Source: Actinidia chinensis
Taxonomy: Eukaryota; Streptophyta; Magnoliopsida; Ericales; Actinidiaceae
Length of the DNA: 22,500 nucleotides
Reading direction: 5' to 3'
Assembly (NCBI GenBank): GCA_009663005.1
Contig: CM018890.1
Location: 20,320,679 to 20,343,178, forward strand
The notes beneath the pieces are model-generated. The model ran no database searches and was not told the DNA's origin. It saw only the letters and a program-made list of their open reading frames with translations. The stretch's first letter is position 1, and every line of letters starts with the position of its first letter. Shown here piece by piece: positions 1 through 10,398 of this stretch. A program made the translations under genes and the position numbers.

Positions 1-619
1 CCATTGGCCAATCAAATACTGGGTCTGACAATTGGACGAAAATATTCCGTTATCTTTCTCAGCGAGGGCATTAATTTCTGTCACAATCTACAAGAACACT
101 AAGAGAACCCCTTATGTTAGATAGGTGATCAGTACAAAACCATAAACGAGAAGACAACTTTCAAGCGCTAGTACATTTGAGGTTAACATAAAGTCGTGCA
201 TTGTTAGTCATAGATGAAGTCCATAACCAAGAGCACGGTTAGCCTAATAGTTGGGTACACCCAAAATCCAACTCCTACATTTGTTGACAGGCAAGTATAT
301 CATGCTCCAACATGAAAATTGGGTAGTGGAGTGGCAACTATGCAGATTTTGCGTTGAGAAGGTATTCTCAATGGCATGGATATTAAGGAATCAAACCAAA
401 GCTGCTGTACAGGATGTCTCAGCACATCCGACCCTAAATGTTCACCCATCTTCAACTGTGATTTGACTGCATAAATAACCATATATAAATTGAAAAATAT
501 TTTCCAAACAGCTCCAATTTAAACATGAACACAGAGTACCAAGAGAATGCAAACACAATAGCCAGATACTGATAATTCCATTACTACTCTCTCTGTACAA
601 AGTCTATCTGTGAGACTAC
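1..619. other. No gene recognised; presumed PAS1 intron or 3' flank
   Basis: I searched this stretch on the minus strand for the linker and TPR exons expected to follow the last recognised PAS1 exon and found none. A splice-acceptor-like site (minus strand, TTTATGCAG) lies near 455-465 and is followed by an open frame of about 56 codons, but that frame matches no family I know and shows no FKBP or TPR motif. The rest of the gene is therefore probably to the left of this window, or lost. Confidence 0.4.
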
Positions 620-689
620 CTTTGGCATTTCAAAACCAAGAAGTTCTATCTCCCATTGAACATGAGCACCTTTGGGAACATTAGCTGGC
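620..689 (-). CDS. PAS1: PAS1-like exon 12 (end of FKBP domain 3)
   Basis: This 70-nt exon reads without a break as PANVPKGAHVQWEIELLGFE followed by MPK, the last strand of the third FKBP domain. The acceptor is TTTGATAG at 690-691 side and the donor is GTAGTCTC at 619 and below. In the family the next residues are DWTGL and the TPR region, which were not found to the left. It is one of only three undamaged exons in the locus. Confidence 0.88.
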
Positions 690-894
690 CTATCAAACAG
701 AAAGAAATAAGAACGATCTTGAAATTAGTTAAATATCGATGACGAAGACAAAAAAGATGAATAACAAGACAGTGATGGTGGTGGTGGTGGTGATCATATC
801 ATCTTGTTGTCTACTTCGTAAACCCATACTTCACATGCATGTCCAGCCACACCCCATTATAGAATAAAAGAAAACTAGATTTGAAAAGGATAAC

Positions 895-985
895 CTTGAA
901 TTGTCATATCATATCCGGGGGGCTTGTTACAAGAGCCATCTTCCAGGCAACATCAACGAACACACTCTCAAGTGTCCTTCAGGCC
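895..985 (-). pseudogene. PAS1: PAS1-like exon 11 (FKBP domain 3), frame-broken
   Basis: Read across frames the exon gives the family's PEG(x)EMCVRLMLPGE and ALVTCPPDYAYDKF region. The observed bases lose or gain single nucleotides several times, for example CGTTGATG where CGTTTGATG is expected and GGAAGATGG where GGAGAGATGG is expected, so no single frame stays open. The acceptor (GCTATGGAG) and donor (GTTATCC) are plausible. Confidence 0.7.
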
Positions 986-1351
986 CTCCATAGCAAAACA
1001 GAAGTCTTTTCAATATTGATCTAGAAGATATTATTAAAAAAAGACTAAACAAGTCTATCTAACACCATCTCTCATCGATAAGTAAGACTCTGAATCTACT
1101 CAAAAAAAGAAAAAAAGAAAAAGAAACAATAGAAAAGAAAAATAAATCAAATGAACCGGACATACATTACGAACGAATATTTAATCTAAAAACTTGTACC
1201 CCTACGATTGACATCGAAATCTGCCCATTGTGCAGGCTGCTTGACCACTTTTAGTGTGACAAATTATCAAGCTTACTTGACCTCATCCAGAAATCAAAAG
1301 GCATCCAGTATTACTTTCTTTAAAAATAATGAACTTACATTCTGAACTTAC

Positions 1352-1512
1352 AAGGCCTCTTCCCTCCATAGCTGAAGAACTCCAAAGGCTGACCATCATT
1401 ATCAACTTTTGTATCATAGAAGATCGGTTTTTCCGTCACTAAGAAGCATGCCCTGTAATGAAACCGCGCAACAGACGAGATGTCATGAAGTGGGCAATCC
1501 ATAGGAAATTCC
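1352..1512 (-). pseudogene. PAS1: PAS1-like exon 10 (FKBP domain 3), frame-broken
   Basis: The exon starts with EFPMDCPLHD and ends with FYDTKVDNDGQPLEF, matching the third FKBP domain. Between these the conserved HYKGMLLSDGKT segment is present only in a shifted frame: one base is missing near CATTACAGGGCATG and one is extra near AAACCGATCTTC. The 3' part for SSGEGL is also scrambled by small indels. The donor after GGCCTT is GTAAGT. One G appears lost at the acceptor side. Confidence 0.78.
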
Positions 1513-1774
1513 CTAGTTATTTCCAGACTAAAAGAATTTAACATCAAATAATTTATAAAAATTGGCAAATATTACATCAGAAAGAAATCCAAGAAAGACT
1601 CTCAGCCTAAAAAAAACACTCCACTTAAGAAATATTGGTGAGAAATAGAATTGAAAATCCATCGTGCATTTTTCAACAGAACAGAACAGTTTTTAATATT
1701 AAAAAAAAAGGACACCAGACATAACAGCTAAAATAAATGCCGTGTGTTATGGACCCCAGAAAAATGTGGGGAAA

Positions 1775-1920
1775 AAAATAAAAGACATTTTGTCAAATAT
1801 TTTATAATGCAGTAACCGTATCATGGGATGATTCAAAATATAGCCTATTAGAAGCAATCACTGACGTATATATATATATTCACTGATTCAAAATAAAAGA
1901 CATTTTTGTCAAATATTTTA
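1775..1920 (+). repeat. Short direct duplication in a PAS1 intron
   Basis: AAAATAAAAGACATTTTGTC with the following AAATATTTTA occurs at about 1775-1803 and again, with one extra T, at 1890-1920. GATTCAAAATA also recurs between and within them, and a (TA)n run lies at 1868-1879. Confidence 0.7.
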
Positions 1921-2889
1921 GAGAGAGAGAGATTTAAGTTGGTTCACAATAATTTCTTTCTTTGACCATTAAACAGAAAGGAAGAGAAAATAAACAGAAG
2001 GAAATTCATAACTCATATGCTCTTCGTAAAAATTTTCCAAAGTGCAGTCCTGGAGTGGAATTAACTTACTTTTGCCTTCTTACAGAAGAAAAAACTTTTC
2101 AAAAGAGAAAACGCTATAGCGAATATAATCAAGACATCGTGGAATTGCATGCACACTTGACAGGCCTACTCTCAATTTCCATCCTCCCATAAGAATTAAT
2201 GTTTAACTTAATTACCAGCCTGTCTGTTGGTCACATATATAACATCTTATATGATTTGCAAACAGTGTAATGACAACACAGTTCACTTTTAATCCAATTT
2301 TCCACTATACTGTGAATCTAGAAATAATCACTTGCCTTTTTGGATAATTAAGCGGTGTATAAAGAGAAGAAAAAAAGGCCGCTTACTCTACAAGGGGCAT
2401 ACCCAAGGAGAAACAACAAAACAATAGAAACTATTCTAATAAAATTCCAAACTTGCACAACCCGTCCTGCAATGAAAGGGAAAAAAAATTATATGGTCTG
2501 TATCACACCCGTCTGCAATTTAACTACCAGGCTATTGAGATGCAATGTTACTTTGGGAACTGGTATGAACATCAGTGTTTACCAGGTGCCTGACACAGCC
2601 AATAGTATTATTATCAAACACAAATTCAAAACGTTACATTTTGCACACATATATTCTGGATTCCCAAGTAACATGCACTTTTCAAAATTGAAATCCTTAA
2701 CGATTACCAATATTCTCATAAAATTTTAGCAAAGCAATGTATAGTTAAAAACTAAACACAATCCTAGAATAAAGCTAAGAAAAGCATCATATTTGAACAA
2801 AGTTGCCAAATGAAGAATGTGATGACGAAAAACAAAGGGATCAAGTAAAATAGTATCGTAATTTCACATTTTAAAAGTTCAACTAACAC

Positions 2890-2947
2890 CTCTTCCATCA
2901 CGAATACGACGTTTTATTAGACGCCCATCTCCAAGCATGTCCCGCAC
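2890..2947 (-). CDS. PAS1: PAS1-like exon 9 (FKBP2-FKBP3 linker)
   Basis: This clean 58-nt exon encodes VRDMLGDGRLIKRRIRDGR and the first base of the following glycine codon, a signature block of PAS1 proteins between the second and third FKBP domains. The acceptor is TTCACAG and the donor GTGTTAG. Confidence 0.9.
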
Positions 2948-3470
2948 CTGTGAATGAGTAACCAAGGAAATTAGGACAATAATACAAACAAATAGGGGGG
3001 AAAAAGGAAGAGGAGGATAACACAAGGAGCAGGAAGCATATAGACATATATGTTGTAACTCTTTCATCTGTGTAAAAGGGTAGACAAAATCAAAATTTTT
3101 GAAATGCCCAAACAAGTCATTGCAAGGCACTGCAATGAACTTAAGTCATCAGCTGAGCTGGGACATAGACAAAGTTGTTGAATCACTATTGCTCAAATAA
3201 TCATTACTATATTCTTGTTGTAGGCAACAGACAACTTAAGAAAATCTTTACTACAGAAGTTCACAAATAAAAACCAAAGAACACCATCAGTTCAGACATC
3301 AGAATGGGGTGGATGAAAACACCTAATTATATGATGACAATGTAGCTTGAACAAAAGGTGCATTTAGAAACTACTCATCCTCTCAACTAATATTGATCAA
3401 TTAATGTCAAATGAAGCTATTTGTAGCAGTTGTAATTACAAATTAGCCAAAGAAGATCACAACACGAGAA

Positions 3471-3497
3471 GAGAGAGAGAGAGAGAGAGAGGGAGAG
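3471..3497 (+). repeat. (GA)n microsatellite next to the tandem array
   Basis: A run of AGAGAGAG dinucleotides interrupted by GGGAGAGCG directly precedes the first 290-bp unit. Similar GA runs occur at about 1921-1931, 4491-4502 and 10720-10741. Confidence 0.85.
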
Positions 3498-4374
3498 CGA
3501 GAAATATGGTAATCTCTCATTTTCGGCATGGATGATAAATTAAGCTCGAGTATCATTCTTGAACTAAGTCCCCTCTTTTCTTTTCTTTTATTAGCTTATG
3601 CAAGAAGCCCACAGCTCATTTAAGTCATACTATTCCCAGAGAAGTACACAAGACACCACAATCAACCGGAACTCACGAGGCTGAGACACATTGGTCCATA
3701 ACTGTTGACTCACTCTACGCAACTACTTTGTCATGTTTTCTTATTTACTCTTGTTATTCCTAATAAATCTAGCCAAGAGCAGTAAACGAGAAAGTTAGGT
3801 AATCTCTCAGTTTGCGGCCTTGATGATAAATTAAGATCGATTTCTTCTTATGCTAAGTCCCCTCTTTTCTTTTTCTTTATTGCTTATGCAAAGAAGCCCC
3901 GCTTCATTTGATCAATACTAATTCCCAGCGAAGTACACATACACACACAAATAAACCTGAACTCACGAGGCTGAGACCATTGTGTCCATAAAACTGTTGA
4001 CTCACCAACTCAACTCTTTTTGCATGTTTTCTTATTTACTCTTGTTATTCCTAAAAATCTAACCAAGAGCCATAAAACTGAGAAAGTTGGTAATCTCTCA
4101 GTTTCGGCATTGATGATAAATTAAGATCGAGTTCATTTCTTATGACTAAGTCCCCTCTTTTCTTTTCTTTATTAGCTTATGCAAAGAAGCCCACAGCTCA
4201 TTTAGAGTCAATACTAATTCCCAGAGAAGTACACAGACACCACAAATAAACCGGAACTCACGAGGCTGAGACCATTGGTCCATAAACTGTTGACTCACCA
4301 ACTCAACTACTTTTGCATGTTTTCTTATTTACTCTTGTTTATCCTAATAAATCTAGCCCACGAGCCAGTAAACT
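3498..4374 (+). repeat. Three-copy tandem repeat, unit about 290 bp, in a PAS1 intron
   Basis: Three head-to-tail copies begin at about 3508, 3798 and 4089, each starting with GGTAATCTCTCA and sharing landmarks such as TAAGTCCCCTCTTTTC, GGAACTCACGAGGCTGAGA (GAACTCACGAGGCTGAGA in copy 2) and GTTGACTCAC. The spacing is 290 and 291 bp, so copy length is almost constant. Copies differ by many 1-3 nt gaps and fewer substitutions; the third copy looks most complete. The array lies inside the intron between exons 8 and 9. It is either a real minisatellite-like triplication or one sequence entered several times by faulty gap filling. Confidence 0.93.
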
Positions 4375-4775
4375 AATGTGGATTGCGTGCTAAATGCTAA
4401 TGGGTACCTATCTGGTACTTACGCGGGACGATGGTTGAAGTGCCCCACCATCATAATTCGGTGTATATAGTTGAAAAGAAGGGACCCCGGAGAGAGAGAG
4501 AGTCTAATTAAAACTTATAACGCATACACCATTTTCACTCAACATTGAATACATACAGATGTTCCAAAGCACCTCATGCATGTAAAAAAGAGTTAATCTT
4601 TTTACACATTTAAGTGTGCCAATTAACATGCTAATCATCTAAAAACATTATCCTTACAAAACAGATGGGCAATAAGCTCACATTCAAATACTTCACCTGG
4701 TTAAAACCGCACTGGACTTTATAAAAAAATGAACCAGAATAAACACAATACATTTTCCCCAAATCCAGGCAAACC

Positions 4776-4939
4776 CTGAATTAAAGTGAACCAGCTCCAC
4801 TTCAAATGAACTGCGTCAATGACCTCTAACTAGGCATCAAAGGGGACTCAGTTAAGTATGGATGTGGTAAACTTTAAATTAACTGCCTCTCTCCCCCGTG
4901 ACATTGTCCTATTCCCATCTCAAGAAGACCTTTAGGTAC
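4776..4939 (-). pseudogene. PAS1: PAS1-like exon 8 (FKBP domain 2), frame-broken
   Basis: In order and across frames this exon encodes VPKGLEMGIGTMSRGERAVI, then PYLTESPL and HFEVELVHFIQ, the second FKBP domain. The first motif is interrupted by an extra CTT and later single-base changes (for example GGCAGTTAATTTAAAG where AGCAGTAATTTA is expected). Acceptor is CATATTAG; the exon ends TTCAG before GGTTTGCC, with a probable extra G at the donor. Confidence 0.75.
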
Positions 4940-5203
4940 CTAATATGAACAAAAATGAATAACGATGGTTAATCAAAGGTAGGTTGCTAGTCCCAGGTCC
5001 ACCAAAAGAAATTTTCTAACTAAAACAATCAACCTCAAATCAGTAGAAAAATAAGGTAGATACCGCTTCTTAACCATTTCTTGCTTATCCCGAGAATTAT
5101 GAAAAGATCATCATTAGAGGAAGTAGACTAAGTGTGAGAATAACAGAATAAACAATAAACAAAAGGAAAGGACAAAAACTGTTGCAGACTGAATTCCCAA
5201 CCC

Positions 5204-5287
5204 TCAGACTTTCCGAAAGTAAAGAAAGAAGGTTCTCCTGAGTACGTGATAGAATCAAATTACCATCCTCCCATATTTGCAGAAATC
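5204..5287 (-). pseudogene. PAS1: PAS1-like exon 7 (FKBP domain 2), frame-broken
   Basis: Acceptor TTTTCCAG is followed by ISA and then, with frame jumps, MGDGNLILSRTQ, GEPFFFT and FGKSE, corresponding to the family's ISAKSGDGHVIFSHTEEPYF and FTFGKSE segment. The observed bases contain GGAGGATGG for GGAGATGG and CAGGAGAACC for CAGGGAGAACC. The left border is uncertain by one base. Confidence 0.7.
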
Positions 5288-5409
5288 CTGGAAAACAACA
5301 TACAAGTGAAAAGCTCAACGATATTTCGCTGCAATGTGAGATTATGGATAATTAACAGTTAACGCCACAAAAAGGAAATATAATAGCGCAAAAGAAGAAC
5401 GAGTGCTAC

Positions 5410-5467
5410 CAAGCATTACTTCGTAGGTTCCTCGGTGTTCCACCCTGTCCATCATCTATAACTACCA
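5410..5467 (-). pseudogene. PAS1: PAS1-like exon 6, short and frame-broken
   Basis: The bases encode, across frames, VIDDGQGW, TPRE and YEV, which fits the family's VIKKILNEGEGWESPREPYE and VKA block. A GG-T run lacks one T and about two lysine codons seem missing near the 5' end. The preceding short segment (family ASDDLG) could not be placed, so a tiny exon may be missed between here and 7176. Confidence 0.55.
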
Positions 5468-7175
5468 CTGAATAAAGGATGTGTTATCACTACAACTCTT
5501 TGGGGGGGTGAACTTGTAAACAATGAACGAATAAATATTCGGAATATTATGTGTTCATCAAAAACTCCGAAACTGAAACAGTGAACTGAATAATATTTGA
5601 ATACATGAGACATACCATCTAACCCAATCTCCAATTCATTAGCTTTTATTCATGCTGCATAAGTTGTCATGCATACTCTGTTTAAAACTTTCCTGAGTGC
5701 AATGTTTCAAGTTCGTGTATTCAAGCTCTGTTTTGGAAACATTTGTTTTATGGGTTCTCTTAATATTGGTTTTCATTTGCATCAGAAGTGAGGCATTCAG
5801 TTACGTTGAAGGTTTAATTTAGAAAAAAGATCAATTAAAAGACAATGAAAAACTTAATTTAGGATTGAAATGTACATGGAGTATCAAAGAAGATAGAGAC
5901 TAAAGTCATCTTAGGAATTCAATTAGTCACTACATTCTTCTTGGACTGAAAACTAAGATATATGAGGAAGATCAAATGCATGAGCCTCTCTCAGTATAAT
6001 AATATAAACGAAAAGCCCAAAATTGGCAAAATTCCTCCTTGACATTATCAAATTCTATTCCCAAGCCCAACCAAGTGTTGTGGTGTGTGTGTGTGTGAGA
6101 GGATTGAGAGAGGAAGAGAGAGACAAAACACCATTGCACAAGCAAGCCTTCAGTGGCATGCGGACAAACATTTGAGTGTTTTCATCTGGAGAAATCACCC
6201 ATATAAAACTCGTTTTCCAGACTCTATTATCAAACTTTATCATCACTAAGAATCTATACTTGAATTATCCAGAATGCTCAAATCCAATTAGTGGTTCAAA
6301 TAAATGGAATTCACATTCTATAACCACTTTCCCCCAAAGCTAAGAAAAATGAATAATGCACTATAGACCTTCTAAAAACTCCCACGCTTCACAAAGGACC
6401 TGAAATTTTGGTCACAAAATGAAATGTTAGCCCTAAAAGTAGCCACATAATTGTTTAACAGAAAAAGTCCTTGAATTTGTTTTTTAAAAGGTACAGCTTA
6501 CAACACGAACAAAAAAAAAATGCTAAATATATGGAAAATATTAAATCATAAATGTAGCTATGAAGATTAGCAGAAAGATGACTATTAAAATACAAAGTTA
6601 AGAAAGCCAACCACAGCTCTTAATAACTAGTAAGAATTATGAGGATAAAATGTTACAGTGCGTGATTTTTAAGCACAAAGATGAAACCCAGCAAGCAAAA
6701 GTAGACCATTAATATGAACAATCAAAGAAGAGAAAAGTGAACTGTTAACATAAAAAGAAAACAAAAAAATATGATGCTAAACAAAACTTAACCAATCAGA
6801 GGATTAACAAGCGCACTTTCCAAGCAAGAATAGAAGAGGGAAAAAAATAACCCAACAGCAGCAGCACAGTATTTCAGAATAGACATACTCCTGCACTCAG
6901 GGCTATTCCATATTAACAAATAATTTCAGATGAAACTCCAGGCATATTCTCCTAATTCATGTATAATAAATTATAAGCAACAACAGATACCCTGATTTAC
7001 ACCAAAGAAAGACATGTAAAATTGTTCATACAACAGAGAAGTGATGAGTCCCAGACAACATTTAATGAAGGGTAAGGTAAATAAACAGAGGATTGCTGCT
7101 CTGACTAGTGGGTTTCAACCTTCCAATTTTTTTAAAGTAAAGAAGATAACCAAAACCAAAAGAATACATTCTTGC

Positions 7176-7297
7176 CTTGACTTTAAGAAAAATCTATCAG
7201 CTCAATCTCAAAGTGAGGTTCAACATCTTCGGAAAGCTATCAGACACCTGAAAGTGGACAATCTTCCTCACCAGATTCAGTTCAGTTTCATCTTGAA
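7176..7297 (-). pseudogene. PAS1: PAS1-like exon 5 (end of FKBP domain 1), frame-broken
   Basis: After the acceptor CTTCTGCAG the exon reads FKMK, then in changing frames PEL, GEEDCPLSGV, SFPKD and HFEIELIDFS-KVK. This is the end of the first FKBP domain. At least three small indels occur, for example AAACTGAACTGAATC in place of a proline-containing stretch. The 3' border appears to be AAG followed by GCAAGA, a GC-type donor, unless the C is an error. Confidence 0.78.
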
Positions 7298-8732
7298 CTG
7301 CAGAAGATGTGTCACAAATTTTTGGTAACAGGCCTCAAAAGGAGGGTCGTAAAAATAAGAAAAGAAAACAGAAAATCATGTTATTAAAAGAAAGAAGCGG
7401 TGTAACATATGCTTTCTTTTAATACATCACAAAGCCCCTAGAGATCTGAGTGGTAATTCCAACCAACTATGATAAGAATTACGTCGTGGGGAACTTTTTC
7501 AAAAAACTACTATTTGATTATATCAGAATCGTGTTCCCTGTTTCTTGTTCATTCTAAGCAAGAAATGAGATTGGCTTGTGTTGTTCTCCTTTTTCAATGG
7601 GAGTTGATGAAACCCATCACAAGGTAACTGCTTGGCTTTCTCTTCAAATAATAGCAGGAAGCACAGCTTGGGTTGAGTTTCGGCTTCAGGAAATACCAAT
7701 AGGAGGTAATCAAGCAGCTAACACATAAGGAGGAATTGAGTAATTCCACATCAAAGGAATAAAGATAATTCAAGCATATTACAGTATATGGCAAGTTTCT
7801 CCATTGGTAGATTGGATTCATGCAAATGAGAACGCCATTTTAAAGTTAACTACTTAACCATCAACAAACTCTCCTATAGATGACATTCTTAACAATCAAA
7901 CTTCATTTTTCTTTTTAATGGTGCACAATAATCGACCTAAACACAGTAACACCCAATATGAACCTTGAATAATACAAAATTACTTTACAAGCAGATATCA
8001 CTTACTGCAAGTTTTGGGTGCACATTATGTGTTTTCACTGCATGCATAAACCAGAAATCTCTATTTTTAATAAAGGGCATATATGGAATAATGTAGATAA
8101 TGCATTTAATCCTAGGTCAGAGGGTGAAGCCTGGTCAATAGGTATCAGCAAATCCGATACATTTCCAAAGAAGAACAGATATTCTGATACCTCAAAGACT
8201 TCAATATGAAAAGGGAGAGGGGCAGGTGTTAAAAGCAATATAGTTTAACTGCTTAACCATTCATTCATATGCTAGAATAACTCCAATTACCAAAAAAGAA
8301 TAAACCAATCATGGCATCACGGAGTAGGGATTATATTCATGTCATCTTATAACGGGAATACAAGGACAAAGAACTTATCAAATTTTCCCACCTCTCATCA
8401 AACCTAGATATTGTTTCACAAAGTTTATGCACAATATAACTTATAAACAAAAACTGAGAGCACACATCGCAACTCATATTGTTCTACCGCCTACCATAAA
8501 TTATGTTACAGAATGTTACTGAATATAGAAGGAAGGTATGAAAATTGACTACAGCGAAGCTATTTTGTTGCTTCCACGATACGTAAGCAAAAAGACTAAT
8601 AATTTGCATCGAGTGGCAATTTAAGCAATCAAAATAAAAACTATGGCAGCAGTCCTGTCAATTATCAATTTACCATAACGTGAACTTTAAGGAGGTGAAA
8701 GAAAATGTGATAACATTCTTTTTAATTAGTAC

Positions 8733-8831
8733 CATTGCTATTTCACACCCTTCCTGCATTGTGGGAATTCCTTCTGCAGTCCCCCGATCATTTGCTTTTA
8801 ACCCCAAACATGCCTTAATGGGTACCATCGC
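8733..8831 (-). pseudogene. PAS1: PAS1-like exon 4 (FKBP domain 1), frame-broken
   Basis: Across frames the exon encodes VPIKHV, a damaged LGKSKM-like part, then EGIPTMQEG and EIAM, directly before the donor GTACTAAT. This is the core of FKBP domain 1. Extra T in GATGGTACCC, extra G in AAGGCATG and a lost T in GTTTGGGG break the frame. The acceptor is CTTGTATAG. Confidence 0.75.
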
Positions 8832-9783
8832 CTATACAAGAACAGAGTGTTTGTGCAATGCAGTTTTCACTATTCGTAAAATGAAAATAAAATAGTTTCA
8901 AACAATAAACAAGTGATAAAATTTCCCAATTCAGTCCAACAAGTACCATAATTAAGCTCTTTAAAATAATAACGAGGAAAGAGAAAAAACATAACAAGGA
9001 TGTAGATGTTCGAGGACCCTGCAGAAATTAAATAAAGAAGCGAGGAAAAAACTGCAATTAATCCACCATAATATGCATAAAAACAAGCAGAATGAGGTAG
9101 TAAACAACTAGTAGATGGATATATCTGAAAAGCATGGATGTGTCAAGTATCAACAAATGTATGAAAAAATTCTTACAAACGGAAATTTGTGAAATCTGTA
9201 ACCAAAACTGAACAAGGTATACATCACCAATACTGGGGCCTCAATAGGTTACGGTCTTGAGAACACGGGTGATATATAATAAATGTTGTGGGTAATTTAT
9301 TCAATAGATTACAAAGTAGCAATTAAATTTACAGAATAACATGCGCAAGCACCTGACGAAGCAAATGCATAGTCGTACTCGGTTAGGCAGTGAAAACCTT
9401 AACTACATAGTACCAAAAAGTCTTCCATACTATCAAGGAAAAGGTCTCAAAAATTAATTCAAATTACAGGAAATTGAAGGAATCTGCATGAGGCATTCAT
9501 TTCTGAAGCAAGCTCAATGCTTCCAAATCATAACATGCAGGAAACTTTGAAGTTTTGTAAATATGTAAGGGACAAGTGAAATACAACCTCGATTTCAACC
9601 AATACACACAACTAAAACCAAAGAAGAAGAAAAACAGTTAAATTTGTACACCGAAAAATCAACAGCCTTTCATACGTACAATGTGGTTCTGAGACTTGAG
9701 CAAAATATATTTCAGATATCTACCAGAACGAAGAAAAGGCTAACTTAATTAAATAAATGAAGACTAGAGTCTGACTCAACCAC

Positions 9784-9853
9784 CTCCGAATTCCGATCTC
9801 GTAGACTCAACAACAACGCCATCCAGGGTCCGAATCGTGCAATGAAATATTAC
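9784..9853 (-). CDS. PAS1: PAS1-like exon 3 (FKBP domain 1)
   Basis: This clean 70-nt exon reads VIFHCTIRTLDGVVVESTRS followed by EFG, matching VIYHCTVRTLDGVVVESTRS of Arabidopsis PAS1 as I remember it. The acceptor is TTCTGCAG and the donor GTGGTTGA. Confidence 0.9.
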
Positions 9854-10105
9854 CTGCAGAATACAAGGGGCACAACTCTGTCAATGAGTCATTCCCACCA
9901 CCCACCCACCCAAATCCTCAAACACAACAGCTTCAGTAGACTAATAAATGGTTTCAATAATAGGAAAGGACAAGAAAACAATAACCAACTGAATTTGATT
10001 CATGCAATATTTGCAATAAAGCAGGTTCAAAATTAGTGAATATAAAAAGTTATAATAACCATCAATTCATGTAAAGTGAAGCATAGAAAGAAAAAGAAGC
10101 TTAAC

Positions 10106-10186
10106 CTGATCACCATCAGCGGAGTTTGAATCGCCTGCACAGACCTCATCACAGCTTTAACAGACCTCCAAGGCGCAAGCTGCTTC
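10106..10186 (-). pseudogene. PAS1: PAS1-like exon 2 (start of FKBP domain 1), frame-broken
   Basis: The exon encodes KQLAPGGLLKAVMR and SGAGDSNSADGDQ but not in one frame: GCGCCTTGG has one T too many and AGGTCTGTGC lacks one G. It corresponds to IVPGSLLKAVVRPGGGDSSP in Arabidopsis PAS1. The donor is GTTAAGC; the acceptor was taken as ATATGGAG so that the codon shared with exon 1 gives R-K. Confidence 0.75.
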
Positions 10187-10321
10187 CTCCATATTATCCC
10201 AATACACAAACAAAACACAACATAGATATATATAGATATAGAATATATATAAGTTCTTTCAATATCTACATCCACAAACAGCAATGCACAGAAATTGAAA
10301 GAAAGAAAGAAAAAGAAGGAC

Positions 10322-10398
10322 CTTTTATCGTCAACAGAGAAGCTGATTTCTTCTTCTGAGGCGCGAATTCTTGTTCGGCGTCTTCTTCAACAGCCCAT
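10322..10398 (-). pseudogene. PAS1: PAS1-like exon 1, start codon and acidic/lysine-rich N-terminus
   Basis: The ATG at 10396-10398 (minus strand) is followed by a GGGC run that has one G too many; with one fewer G the product begins MAVEEDAEQEFAPQKKKSAS. As written, the ATG frame meets TGA at the fourth codon. A second small indel precedes VDDKR and the donor GTCCTTC. The MAV start and the KKKS block agree with Arabidopsis PAS1. Confidence 0.72.

Larger units (their letters stand above)
620..10398 (-). pseudogene. PAS1: PASTICCINO1-type FKBP immunophilin locus, partial, frame-broken
   Basis: In Arabidopsis, PAS1 (FKBP72) is a large immunophilin with three FKBP-like domains, TPR repeats and a C-terminal membrane anchor. 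It acts in cell division control and in very-long-chain fatty acid elongation at the ER. Here twelve exons in the right order encode the N-terminus, FKBP1, FKBP2 and FKBP3. Diagnostic stretches seen are RTLDGVVVESTRSE, HFEIEL, VPKGLEMGIG (one indel inside), VRDMLGDGRLIKRRIRDGR, FYDTK with DNDGQPLEF, and VPKGAHVQWEIELLGFE. Nine of the twelve exons carry small insertions or deletions that break the frame; those at 620, 2890 and 9784 are clean. Introns and splice borders are kept, so this is not a retrocopy. It is either an old unprocessed pseudogene or a normal gene read with uncorrected indel errors; the good protein match between breaks favours error. The TPR and anchor exons are not in the window. 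Family identification is firm; functional status is open. Confidence 0.85.

Noticed and set aside
300..482. Possible extra exon on the minus strand after an acceptor-like TTTATGCAG
   Set aside because: The 56-residue open frame shows neither the DWTGL linker nor TPR residues expected next in PAS1, and no other family was recognised.
2355..2729. 124-codon plus-strand open frame, the longest in the window
   Set aside because: Composition is intron-like (AT-rich, lysine/asparagine/isoleucine-rich) and no family motif is visible; it sits in an intron of the minus-strand PAS1 gene.
7041..7328. 95-codon plus-strand open frame
   Set aside because: It lies antisense to the PAS1-like exon at 7176-7297, which has clear FKBP-domain residues; the plus frame has no recognisable motif.
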